Under the pieces are notes generated by a model that was given only the letters and a program-made list of their open reading frames with translations, was not told where the DNA came from and made no database searches. Both the position numbers and the translations under genes were made by a program. 13,832 nt of DNA from NCBI GenBank assembly GCA_030631975.1, contig DAOVKD010000005.1:1-13832 (forward strand), written 5' to 3'. Positions 6,425 to 12,335 of the stretch are shown one piece after another (positions within the stretch are counted from its first letter, which is position 1; every line of letters begins with the position of its first letter). This DNA comes from Candidatus Woesearchaeota archaeon. GTDB taxonomy: Archaea > Nanobdellota > Nanobdellia > Woesearchaeales > GW2011-AR4.

Positions 6425-7107
6425 TACAATTTGTTCTTACCTATCAATTGATAAGTTATATATAAAAAACATAATGGGAGGATAACTTTCAGAATTCTTT
6501 GAACTGTAGCTTTTATTCCGCTACCGACAATATCCCAATTTGCGATTAGATATCCTCTACCCATTGAGATTACAAAAGATTCTTTAAAATTCATAATGTC
6601 AACAAATATGACAAACATCAGTATTAGGCTACTCAATACAAATGTTGCTTTAACTTTTTTATGTTTAGACAAAAAAGAGATTAAAGCAGAAACTATAAGA
6701 TACATCATGGGGTAATGAATTTGTTTTTGTTCCAATAAATCAGAACGAACTTCCTCAACTTCCATATCAATGCCATGATATATCACTTCTTCGTATGTTG
6801 TTGGATTAAAAAGTGTCAAGATTAATGTGATTACTGTAAGTACTCCAATCAAAATAAAAGTAGAATCTTTGGTTACTTCTTTTTCGATATGTTTTTCATC
6901 TAAAACAAATTTGAGAATGACAATTGAAATAAAAGGTACAGACATCAAATAAAGTACACTCTTCCAATCAGTGTAAAAAGCAATAAAATCAGAATAACTG
7001 TTACTAGATAGATAAATAATAAAAGCTAAAATAAAAAATGATGCTAATATTATATTTACTTTATACTCTTTACATGTATTTAATATTTTTTTGAATAAAC
7101 CTTCCAT
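6424..7107 (-). CDS. Multi-pass membrane protein, unknown function
   Basis: A 227-aa protein with about six hydrophobic helices, near residues 14-36, 45-67, 83-102, 131-147, 154-172 and 206-222. The loop between helices 3 and 4 is acidic (EEVIYHGIDMEVEEVRSDLLEQKQIHYP) and is the only sizeable polar region. I recognise no family. The ATG at 7107 is supported by a TATA-like TATTAAATAC (rev-comp of 7131-7140) 24-33 bases upstream. The gene with its promoter fills the space between the two copies of a 16-bp inverted repeat, so it looks like a single-gene inserted unit within unit A. Confidence 0.8.
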   Translation of the reverse strand: MEGLFKKILNTCKEYKVNIILASFFILAFIIYLSSNSYSDFIAFYTDWKSVLYLMSVPFISIVILKFVLDEKHIEKEVTKDSTFILIGVLTVITLILTLFNPTTYEEVIYHGIDMEVEEVRSDLLEQKQIHYPMMYLIVSALISFLSKHKKVKATFVLSSLILMFVIFVDIMNFKESFVISMGRGYLIANWDIVGSGIKATVQRILKVILPLCFLYITYQLIGKNKL

Positions 7108-7130
7108 TATACATAATAAACATGATTGAA

Positions 7131-7140
7131 GTATTTAATA
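7131..7140 (-). promoter_or_regulatory. TATA box for the 227-aa membrane protein
   Basis: On the minus strand this reads TATTAAATAC, 24-33 bases before the ATG at 7107, and it abuts the right 16-bp inverted repeat. The unit therefore carries its own promoter. Confidence 0.45.
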
Positions 7141-7155
7141 TTTGCCCCAAATTTT
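7140..7155. repeat. 16-bp perfect inverted repeat, right copy
   Basis: ATTTGCCCCAAATTTT is the exact reverse complement of 6409-6424. It closes the 227-aa membrane gene unit and begins the 528-base gene-free gap that holds copy 2 of the attC-like element. Confidence 0.8.
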
Positions 7156-7182
7156 GCAGATTAATTTATAATTAATCGATTG

Positions 7183-7210
7183 TTCTAAAAAGCTTTGATG
7201 GTTTTTAGAA
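7183..7210. repeat. TTTGAT-loop hairpin
   Basis: TTCTAAAAA (7183-7191) pairs perfectly with TTTTTAGAA (7202-7210) around a loop that contains CTTTGATG. It is one of five hairpins in this region that present TTTGAT at the tip. Confidence 0.6.
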
Positions 7211-7234
7211 TTTTCATCGAGAAATTTTGAGGAG

Positions 7235-7405
7235 TTTACCGACGAGAAGGTGGCTTAAAAATTACGTATAACCTCGGAATTATGCGAAGTTCAATTTTCC
7301 ACGAGGCTCGATTAATCTGAGACTCGTGCTGAAAATTGAATTTGGGTGGAGGAGCTTTCGAGCTTTGATGCCGAAAGCGACGGAACCGCATAATTCCTGT
7401 TTCCC
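7235..7405. repeat. attC-like folded element, copy 2
   Basis: The inner stem is 11 perfect base pairs, GGAATTATGCG (7276-7286) with CGCATAATTCC (7387-7397). The tip holds a long hairpin: AAGTTCAATTTTC (7287-7299) with GAAAATTGAATTT (7331-7343), extended by CACGAG (7300-7305) with CTCGTG (7323-7328); in copy 1 the same hairpin is only seven pairs. A second tip hairpin is GCTTTCG (7354-7360) with CGAAAGC (7372-7378) and a TTTGAT loop. The outer left arm ACGTATAAC (7264-7272) does not pair with its own right arm GTTTCCC (7399-7405) but pairs perfectly with the right arm after copy 1. Confidence 0.6.
7249..7272. repeat. Right terminal inverted repeat of unit A
   Basis: GGTGGCTTAAAAA (7249-7261) and ACGTATAAC (7264-7272) are exact reverse complements of the two blocks at 5438-5450 and 5404-5412, so unit A (5404-7272) has matching inverted ends. 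It lies inside copy 2 of the attC-like element. Confidence 0.75.
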
Positions 7406-7570
7406 GAAGTATGACGCAGTTCTTGAGGGCTTTGATGCCCGAAAGAACGAGTAATATTTGTAAAGCGAACCGAAACCCTTTGATGGGTTGAGGGTACCCC
7501 ACTAAAAGCGTAGTTCGTATATCGTTCTAAGACAAAGAGGCACAGTAATAGAAAAGTGCGGAGTGGGGTA
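7398..7570. repeat. Left terminal inverted repeat of unit B, with hairpin inserts
   Basis: TGTTTCCC (7398-7405), GTAAAGCGAACC (7460-7471), CCCCACT (7497-7503), TTCGTA (7514-7519) and GACAAAGAGGCACA (7531-7544) recur inverted, in reverse order, at 10135-10194. Extra sequence on this side forms two hairpins with TTTGAT loops: GTTCTT-GA-GGGC-TTTGAT-GCCC-GA-AAGAAC at 7419-7448 and AACCC-TTTGAT-GGGTT flanked by GA at 7472-7491. TACCCCACT (7495-7503) can also pair locally with AGTGGGGTA (7562-7570). Confidence 0.75.
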
Positions 7571-7603
7571 AAGTTTAGAGACAAAAAGAATGAGAATAGG
7601 AAA

Positions 7604-7612
7604 ATTTAAATT
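7604..7612 (+). promoter_or_regulatory. TATA box for the 111-aa protein
   Basis: ATTTAAATT lies 24-32 bases before the ATG at 7636, consistent with leaderless transcription of the first gene of unit B. Confidence 0.5.
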
Positions 7613-7635
7613 CATAAGCATAACATAATTAGATT

Positions 7636-7971
7636 ATGTCAAAAACTCCAGAATTTTTTAAAAATTTAAAATTGAATAAATACTATAAAGTATTCTTATA
7701 CACATTCGGCATAATACTCATATTATCCTTTATTGTTGAATTTAAAAATGTAGATGTGGAGCATCTCCGTATTATTTGTTATTGGATTATTTTTACTTCT
7801 GCTGGAGTTTGGCTTTTGGAAGACTTATTTTATATGTTGGCTATGTATATTGATGGAGCAGTATCATATAAGGATCAAGATGCAGTTGCTTTTATATTAA
7901 TAACAATATATTATGGATTACAGGCTTTTGTTTGGATTTATATCATGAGAAATGTTTTAGATTTATTCTAA
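7636..7971 (+). CDS. Small three-helix membrane protein, unknown function
   Basis: A 111-aa protein with three predicted membrane helices at about residues 16-35, 43-72 (long, or two short ones) and 83-104. It has a short basic N-terminus (MSKTPEFFKNLKLNKYYK), and the loop DGAVSYKDQD lies between the last two helices. No family is recognised. The ATG is supported by the TATA box at 7604-7612. It is the first of three plus-strand genes in unit B and, like the next, has its own TATA box, so the first two may be transcribed separately. Base composition is visibly more AT-rich than in the flanking housekeeping genes. Confidence 0.75.
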   Translation: MSKTPEFFKNLKLNKYYKVFLYTFGIILILSFIVEFKNVDVEHLRIICYWIIFTSAGVWLLEDLFYMLAMYIDGAVSYKDQDAVAFILITIYYGLQAFVWIYIMRNVLDLF

Positions 7972-7997
7972 CAAAAAGATGTAAAATAACCAAAAAA

Positions 7998-8006
7998 ATT
8001 TAAATT
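7998..8006 (+). promoter_or_regulatory. TATA box deciding the start of the 377-aa protein
   Basis: ATTTAAATT lies 23-31 bases before the ATG at 8029. The alternative TTG start at 8005 would fall inside this box, so 8029 is preferred. Confidence 0.5.
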
Positions 8007-8028
8007 GTTTAGTATTAATACTCTTAAA

Positions 8029-9162
8029 ATGCCTAAGAAAGAAGATTGTACTAGATATTTACCAACAATAAATTTTTTATGTAACAAATTAGGTGTAGAT
8101 TTTAATAAAGTTGACTTTAAAGATAATTCTAAAGAATACGTATCTGCAACCATAGTATGTCTTGAAGAACCAATAAATTTTAGTATCACGTTGGATTGTT
8201 ATGAAGGGTTTCCAGAAGTTTCTTTAGAAATAAAAGATATAAATTCTCCAATTGTACATTATTTTTCTATACATAATAAAAATGAGACATTTAGTGAAAG
8301 ATGGATTGATAAATGCTTAGCAGAACTGAATAGTAAAAAAAACAAATTAGAATATTATGTTAATAAATATGGATTTAAAATTGGAAGTGACTATGGAGTA
8401 TCCCCTCATGGTTCAAACTCATTTGTGAGGGATTTAAGGGGGTTGCTATCACAGAACCCTAAAATAATTTATGTTCTAAAAATAATGCATATAAGGGAAG
8501 ATGACTATTATAGGGCTTTTAGTTATGGTATCTTTGATTTTAAGAATAATGAATGGATAATTTACCCTTATTGTGGTAGTTTAGATTCTGGTGGTGGTTG
8601 GATTTCAGAAGGAATAATAAAAAAAGAGATAGAAGCAGTTAAAGAATGTTATAATGTTAAAATTATAGAATTAAATGAGGATTTAGACCTATTTTGCAGA
8701 TTCTTTAATGTCAATCTAGACAAAATTGACTTTAATTTTAATGATTTAGAATTTATTTCTAGTTTCAAACATGAAGGGGAAAAAATTGCCCACCACATAA
8801 ATTTAAAAGAATATTTTGATGCTATAAGGCTCATGAGAATTTTAATAGATAGTATGTGTAAAGAATTAATTAAAAAAGAAAAATTAGAATATGATTATAC
8901 AAAAAACGATAAATTACAATCAATCTTTAATTTTCTATGCAGTAAAACTATATTGTCTACAATATACATTAAATATTTAGAACTATTTTTGTTAATTGCT
9001 AATCAAGCCCAGCATAATCTAACCAAACAATTCTGGTACTTTTTTGAAGAGGTAGAAAATAAAAATGAGTTCTTATTGAGTTCCCTATATGTTGGAAAAA
9101 TACTAGTTAATTATTTAGATAGGAAATTAAACCCAACAAAAAATAAGGGTATAATTAAATAA
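8029..9162 (+). CDS. Unrecognised 377-aa protein with helical C-terminal domain
   Basis: The first roughly 120 residues (MPKKEDCTRYLPTINFLCNKLGVDF...) are a compact mixed domain, followed by a strand-rich central part with a glycine-rich turn (GSLDSGGGWISEG). The last 120 residues are all-helical, ending in YIKYLELFLLIANQAQHNLTKQFWYFFEEVE and a final helix ending in NYL. The latter pattern, a polar N-x-A-x-H-N patch between helices, recalls the C-terminal end of DUF4145 and other HEPN-like domains, but the resemblance is weak and inferred. There are no membrane helices and no obvious catalytic motif. The ATG at 8029 fits the TATA box; the following gene starts 23 bases after the stop, so both are probably co-transcribed. 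Confidence 0.75.
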   Translation: MPKKEDCTRYLPTINFLCNKLGVDFNKVDFKDNSKEYVSATIVCLEEPINFSITLDCYEGFPEVSLEIKDINSPIVHYFSIHNKNETFSERWIDKCLAELNSKKNKLEYYVNKYGFKIGSDYGVSPHGSNSFVRDLRGLLSQNPKIIYVLKIMHIREDDYYRAFSYGIFDFKNNEWIIYPYCGSLDSGGGWISEGIIKKEIEAVKECYNVKIIELNEDLDLFCRFFNVNLDKIDFNFNDLEFISSFKHEGEKIAHHINLKEYFDAIRLMRILIDSMCKELIKKEKLEYDYTKNDKLQSIFNFLCSKTILSTIYIKYLELFLLIANQAQHNLTKQFWYFFEEVENKNEFLLSSLYVGKILVNYLDRKLNPTKNKGIIK

Positions 9163-9185
9163 TAAAATCAATTAAATTTAGGTAA

Positions 9186-10118
9186 ATGAAGGAAAAAAGC
9201 ATACCCAATCTAAGAAAAGGCATGAAGGATAAGTATTATTATGTCTATCCTAGCTTATTTAAAGAAATCTATGATTTTTTATTGGAAGCTGATAGTCTAT
9301 TCCCAATATTAATGTGGCACAACTCTTGTAAAACAGTAAATTTTTCTCCAACGCCTCATGCTATTTCTGTTGATATTTTTGAAGACGTTGATTTAAACGT
9401 GGGATACATAACGGAGGAAATATTCGACGATTTATTGGCTTTTTTCCATTGTTTTAATCATGGATTTATCAAACAATCTCAAGGAATCCTAAGGACTGCA
9501 TTAGAACTTTTAGTCATATTAATATTTCTAAAATATGGCCAAGTCAAAGACAAGACTTTTATTTCTTGGAAAAAAGGAGAATTTGGAATTGTAAATTCTG
9601 GTGAAAAGATAGATGAGTTGAAAAAAGTGGACAATATAGTAATTAAAAAATTAAAGTTAAAAAATCTTTATAATCAACTATGTTCCTCAACTCATTCTCG
9701 TAAATATCAAATGAATTCAATCAATTCTGACAGTGGTACGGTAATTAATAGAGCAAGTTTTAATCCACTTTTAACTCTTCAGAGTAAAGCTCTATTTTGG
9801 ACTTTGGTATCTTATATAATCCTAGCTATCAAAGAGATAATATCTGAAGATTATTACACAGAACACAAAAAAGAGCTTTATCTATTACTAAGAAATTTAG
9901 AAAGAAAAGCTTCAAAATATGATAAGCTTATTAGATTAGTTGAAAAAGGATATTTAATATTCCACAGACAATTTAATTATAAATCAAAAAATATAATGTT
10001 TTCTGTTAAAATTGATGGGAGTAGGGAGTTTAAAACAAAAATTAAATGTACAATTGATGAAAAAACTCAAATCAATAAAAAAATTGATACAATAATCTTT
10101 TATGAGCCTAAAAAATAA
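9186..10118 (+). CDS. Unrecognised 310-aa helical protein, possibly HEPN-related
   Basis: A largely helical protein. The segment FHCFNHGFIKQSQGILRTALELLVILIFLKYG (about residues 88-119) followed by LKNLYNQLCSSTHSRKYQMN (about 157-176) resembles the arrangement of DUF5677-like/HEPN-type domains, in which an R-x-x-x-E helix is followed by a tyrosine-serine-histidine patch. This assignment is inferred from the pattern and is uncertain. A further hydrophobic helix SKALFWTLVSYIILAIKEII lies near 202-221, and the last 60 residues are strand-rich. AGGT lies just before the ATG at 9186. The stop is only 16 bases from the right inverted repeat of unit B, so the gene fills the unit to its edge. Confidence 0.75.
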   Translation: MKEKSIPNLRKGMKDKYYYVYPSLFKEIYDFLLEADSLFPILMWHNSCKTVNFSPTPHAISVDIFEDVDLNVGYITEEIFDDLLAFFHCFNHGFIKQSQGILRTALELLVILIFLKYGQVKDKTFISWKKGEFGIVNSGEKIDELKKVDNIVIKKLKLKNLYNQLCSSTHSRKYQMNSINSDSGTVINRASFNPLLTLQSKALFWTLVSYIILAIKEIISEDYYTEHKKELYLLLRNLERKASKYDKLIRLVEKGYLIFHRQFNYKSKNIMFSVKIDGSREFKTKIKCTIDEKTQINKKIDTIIFYEPKK

Positions 10119-10134
10119 ATGACTTTTATAGATA

Positions 10135-10194
10135 TGTGCCTCTTTGTCGTCGGTAGTTATTACGAAGTGGGGTTCGCTTTACGTATGGGAAACA
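10135..10194. repeat. Right terminal inverted repeat of unit B
   Basis: TGTGCCTCTTTGTC (10135-10148), TACGAA (10161-10166), AGTGGGG (10166-10172), GGTTCGCTTTAC (10171-10182) and GGGAAACA (10187-10194) mirror the blocks at 7398-7544. This compact arm lacks the TTTGAT hairpins found on the left. The reverse complement also matches copy 1 of the attC-like element (ATACGTA followed by AGCGAACC). Confidence 0.75.
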
Positions 10195-10261
10195 CCAATT
10201 AGACGAACTTGTTGATTTTAGGTTCTGAAAGCTTAGAATTAAAAGGTGTCAGAAACTTTCC
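10188..10261. repeat. Possible third folded element at the end of unit B
   Basis: GGAAA (10188-10192) can pair with TTTCC (10257-10261), CACC (10193-10196) with GGTG (10244-10247), and GAAC with GTTC inside, around a tip containing TTGAT. It follows the layout of copies 1 and 2, but the stems are short and the expected G-TT at the right outer arm is missing. Confidence 0.3.
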
Positions 10262-10273
10262 AAAGCTTTGGAA
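10258..10273. repeat. 16-bp perfect palindrome
   Basis: TTCCAAAGCTTTGGAA is its own reverse complement. It lies 52 bases before the nucleotidyltransferase-like gene and upstream of its TATA box, so it could be an operator, or part of the unit B boundary. Confidence 0.5.
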
Positions 10274-10292
10274 TAAGACAGTTAAAGCAAAC

Positions 10293-10301
10293 TTTTTATA
10301 G
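10293..10301 (+). promoter_or_regulatory. TATA box for the nucleotidyltransferase-like gene
   Basis: TTTTTATAG lies 24-32 bases before the ATG at 10325; a second AT-rich box, CTATATAAG (10306-10314), is too close to the start to act as TATA. Confidence 0.45.
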
Positions 10302-10324
10302 AGTTCTATATAAGATAAGTTAAT

Positions 10325-10849
10325 ATGCCACGTTCATTTGAACCAATTACCGAGCAGGATTTAAATGAGTTATTGAAACTTGCTTTAGAGGAGCATGAAG
10401 CTTTCTTCAAAAGAAAACCAGAGTATGAATCTTTCTACAAAAACAATCTTCTGGCTATTGTATTGGGACAAGGGGCTGCTTTACATTATCTTAATGGTAA
10501 ATATGGTGTTAATGATTTTGATGTCTATCTTTTTTATAGAGATAATCCAGAGAAAAAGATGTCGATAAGACGACCCAAACATATAAAATCCCATTTAGAT
10601 AAATTTGATAATCCAAAAGTAGACTTTATACGAAAAGCTATTAATACAAAGTACATAGTTAGCAATGAAGACAACCCACAAAAGATTATTGAGAAACTAT
10701 TGAACGAATCTAAGAAACCATTTGTTAAATATTTGACCATCTGGGCTAAAAAAGAGAAGAATAGGACAAGAAATGTTGTTATTGGATTGTACCCAAAACC
10801 AATATTTAAAATGGTTTTGTGGGATGGGGAAGTTCAAAAGATATTTTAA
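10325..10849 (+). CDS. Nucleotidyltransferase-like protein of unknown role
   Basis: A 174-aa soluble protein. GQGAALHYLNGKYGVNDFDVYLFY at about 48-71 has the G-x-G, then D-x-D layout of the minimal nucleotidyltransferase fold, the two aspartates (D63, D65) being the metal-ligand candidates. The overall plan resembles a widespread family of uncharacterised bacterial proteins with the same G-Q-G-A-A-L-H-Y and D-x-D-V segments. In that family a later basic helix and a C-terminal G-x-x-W are also seen; here NESKKPFVKYLTIWAKK and VLWDGEV. The match is from memory. A third catalytic carboxylate could be D102 (residue count approximate) in KVDFIRK. No HEPN partner adjoins it directly, but HEPN-like genes lie upstream. 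It converges on the zinc-ribbon gene with a 10-base gap. Confidence 0.75.
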   Translation: MPRSFEPITEQDLNELLKLALEEHEAFFKRKPEYESFYKNNLLAIVLGQGAALHYLNGKYGVNDFDVYLFYRDNPEKKMSIRRPKHIKSHLDKFDNPKVDFIRKAINTKYIVSNEDNPQKIIEKLLNESKKPFVKYLTIWAKKEKNRTRNVVIGLYPKPIFKMVLWDGEVQKIF

Positions 10850-10859
10850 CTGTTATAGT

Positions 10860-11039
10860 TTATCCTTGATTTTCTCTATAGAAACATCCTTCACAAAAAG
10901 ATTTTACAGTTTTAGTTTTGTAATCATCAAAATGGATTGTTGCTTCTTTTCCGCATTTGCAATTTTTATCTGCATTTTTCCAAGTTTCTTTAAATATTTC
11001 TTCACACTTTTTACTACAAATCATATCTTCTGCTCTCAT
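10860..11039 (-). CDS. 59-aa zinc-ribbon-like protein
   Basis: A short gene beginning MRAEDMICSKKCEE. Six cysteines stand as C8-x3-C12, C27-x-C29 and C49-x2-C52, spaced as in small zinc ribbons; H36 could serve as a further ligand. Its function is unknown; small proteins of this kind often bind nucleic acid or act as adaptors. The ATG at 11039 is the only in-frame start after an in-frame TAA, and a TATA box TTTAAATAA (rev-comp of 11066-11074) lies 27-35 bases upstream. It sits directly after panE on the same strand, with its own promoter, and converges on the nucleotidyltransferase-like gene. It is the first gene on this side that looks like stable chromosome again. Confidence 0.65.
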   Translation of the reverse strand: MRAEDMICSKKCEEIFKETWKNADKNCKCGKEATIHFDDYKTKTVKSFCEGCFYRENQG

Positions 11040-11065
11040 TAATGCATGCTCATTTTATTAAAGAA

Positions 11066-11074
11066 TTATTTAAA
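11066..11074 (-). promoter_or_regulatory. TATA box for the zinc-ribbon protein
   Basis: On the minus strand this reads TTTAAATAA, 27-35 bases before the ATG at 11039. It suggests transcription separate from the leuS-panD-panE operon. Confidence 0.45.
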
Positions 11075-11090
11075 CTCTTCGATAATTGGG

Positions 11091-11981
11091 TTATATGCTG
11101 CCGCCTTTTTCCATCTCCTTCACTATCATAACCAAACCCCCATTAACCGGGCATTTAATCCTGTATTTTCTGCCGAGCTCAACAACAGCGCCGTTTAAAT
11201 AGTCAATTTCTGTCTTCCTGCCTTTAATTATATCCTGCTGCATTGAAGACATATTTCCTGAGTCTTTAATCATCTCATTCACCATTTTAACAAAATCAAT
11301 GTCAAGCTTTATTCCGTCTTTTTCAGATACTTTTAAGCATTCATCCGCAATAAGTTTTTTTAACGGATTTAGCTTTTCATCAGCTACTGCCATATTTTTC
11401 TTTCCAAGTATTACAGAAATAGGATTAATCAAACAATTTATTATTAATTTTTTCCATTCTTCATACTTAATGTTTTCAGAAACATCACATTCAAAACCGC
11501 ATTTCCTAAACCGCTCTGCAAGATCATCACTTATCCTGCTTTTCTCAATAACAGTATAGTCGTGTGTATTATATTGCACCGCGCCAGGTTTCAAAAAAGC
11601 CGCTCCAACATTGCTAATCCCTCGCAAAACAAGGCATTTATCCCCAATAACATCTTTTACAATATCCTCGCTGTAAAGCCCGTTCTGAAGGCATAAAATT
11701 ATTGTATCTTTTTTAACCAGATTTTTAATGCCCTCAACAGCCTCCCTGCTGTCATACATCTTTGTAGTCAGTAATATTAATGTATTGTCCCCTATTTTCT
11801 CAATTTTTGTTATCGCTCTTAATTTATACGCGTTATTTTCCAGTCCCGTAACCTTTAACCCATTTTTATTTATTTCATCAGCATGATTCTGCCTGGCAAT
11901 TAATGTAACATCACAGACCTTTGATAATTTTGCCCCGTATAGGCTTCCAATAGCGCCCGCGCCAAGAACTATGATTTTCAT
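11091..11981 (-). CDS. panE: 2-dehydropantoate 2-reductase (ketopantoate reductase)
   Basis: This soluble 296-aa enzyme reduces ketopantoate to pantoate with NADPH, a step toward pantothenate and coenzyme A. The Rossmann start MKIIVLGAGAIGSLYG carries G7-x-G9-x-x-G12. N100 in LCLQNG, the catalytic K178 with N182 and N186 (the K-x3-N-x3-N pattern in WKKLIINCLINP), S246 and E258 in SSMQQDIIKGRKTEIDYLNG all match residues known from the E. coli enzyme, with spacing kept. Length is normal. It follows panD after three bases, so the two are translated from one message and their products feed the two halves of pantothenate, beta-alanine and pantoate. Confidence 0.95.
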   Translation of the reverse strand: MKIIVLGAGAIGSLYGAKLSKVCDVTLIARQNHADEINKNGLKVTGLENNAYKLRAITKIEKIGDNTLILLTTKMYDSREAVEGIKNLVKKDTIILCLQNGLYSEDIVKDVIGDKCLVLRGISNVGAAFLKPGAVQYNTHDYTVIEKSRISDDLAERFRKCGFECDVSENIKYEEWKKLIINCLINPISVILGKKNMAVADEKLNPLKKLIADECLKVSEKDGIKLDIDFVKMVNEMIKDSGNMSSMQQDIIKGRKTEIDYLNGAVVELGRKYRIKCPVNGGLVMIVKEMEKGGSI

Positions 11982-11984
11982 ATT

Positions 11985-12326
11985 TTATAGAAACCTTACA
12001 AATTTATTGTTCTTATCAACAAGTATGTTTTTTTCCTTGATTGGCTTGTCAGTCAGTTCAAAACCCATAACAATTATCTCTTCTCCAGCCTTAATCAAAT
12101 GAGCGGCGCCGCCATTCATGCAAATAACCCCGGAACCTTTTTCACCAGCTATTGCATAAGTCTCTAATCTTGCGCCAGTTGTATTGCTCGAAACCAAAAC
12201 TTTTTCTCCTGGCCAAAAACCAGCTTTCTCCATCAAATCCCCATCAATAGTGATGCTTCCAATATAATCTACATTAGCCTCAGTTACAATTGCTTTATGA
12301 ATTTTTGACCTTAACATCCATCTCAT
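11985..12326 (-). CDS. panD: Aspartate 1-decarboxylase (pyruvoyl-dependent), proenzyme
   Basis: The enzyme converts aspartate to beta-alanine for coenzyme A. The chain is made as an inactive precursor and cuts itself before a serine, which becomes the pyruvoyl group. With the ATG at 12326 the protein has 113 residues and the cleavage site is G23-S24 in YIGSITID. K8, H10, Y21, R53, T56, Y57 and N71 correspond one for one, offset by a single residue, to the active-site residues of E. coli PanD (K9, H11, Y22, R54, T57, Y58, N72). The frame also allows a TTG at 12332, two codons upstream; ATG is preferred. It starts 9 bases after leuS. Many archaea instead use a different decarboxylase for beta-alanine, so this bacterial-type gene is of note. 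Confidence 0.95.
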   Translation of the reverse strand: MRWMLRSKIHKAIVTEANVDYIGSITIDGDLMEKAGFWPGEKVLVSSNTTGARLETYAIAGEKGSGVICMNGGAAHLIKAGEEIIVMGFELTDKPIKEKNILVDKNNKFVRFL

Positions 12327-12335
12327 TGTCAATAA

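Noticed and set aside
5280-7570. CRISPR array or group II intron as explanation of the structured gaps
   Set aside because: There are no regularly spaced short identical repeats, no cas genes, and no intron-type domain V or reverse transcriptase. The copies are few, long and internally paired.
7236-7584. Minus-strand reading frames of 88 and 90 codons in the gap 7108-7635
   Set aside because: They run through the conserved stems and inverted repeats, have low-complexity composition unlike the neighbouring proteins, and are explained by the structured DNA.
5115-10324. Transposase or integrase gene in the accessory region
   Set aside because: None of the five proteins shows DDE, tyrosine-recombinase R-H-R-Y, serine-recombinase or HUH motifs, so any mobility would need an enzyme encoded elsewhere.
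10773-11042. Plus-strand 89-codon frame over 10773-11042
   Set aside because: It overlaps the end of the nucleotidyltransferase-like gene and is antisense to the zinc-ribbon gene; its cysteine and phenylalanine-rich product is a shadow.
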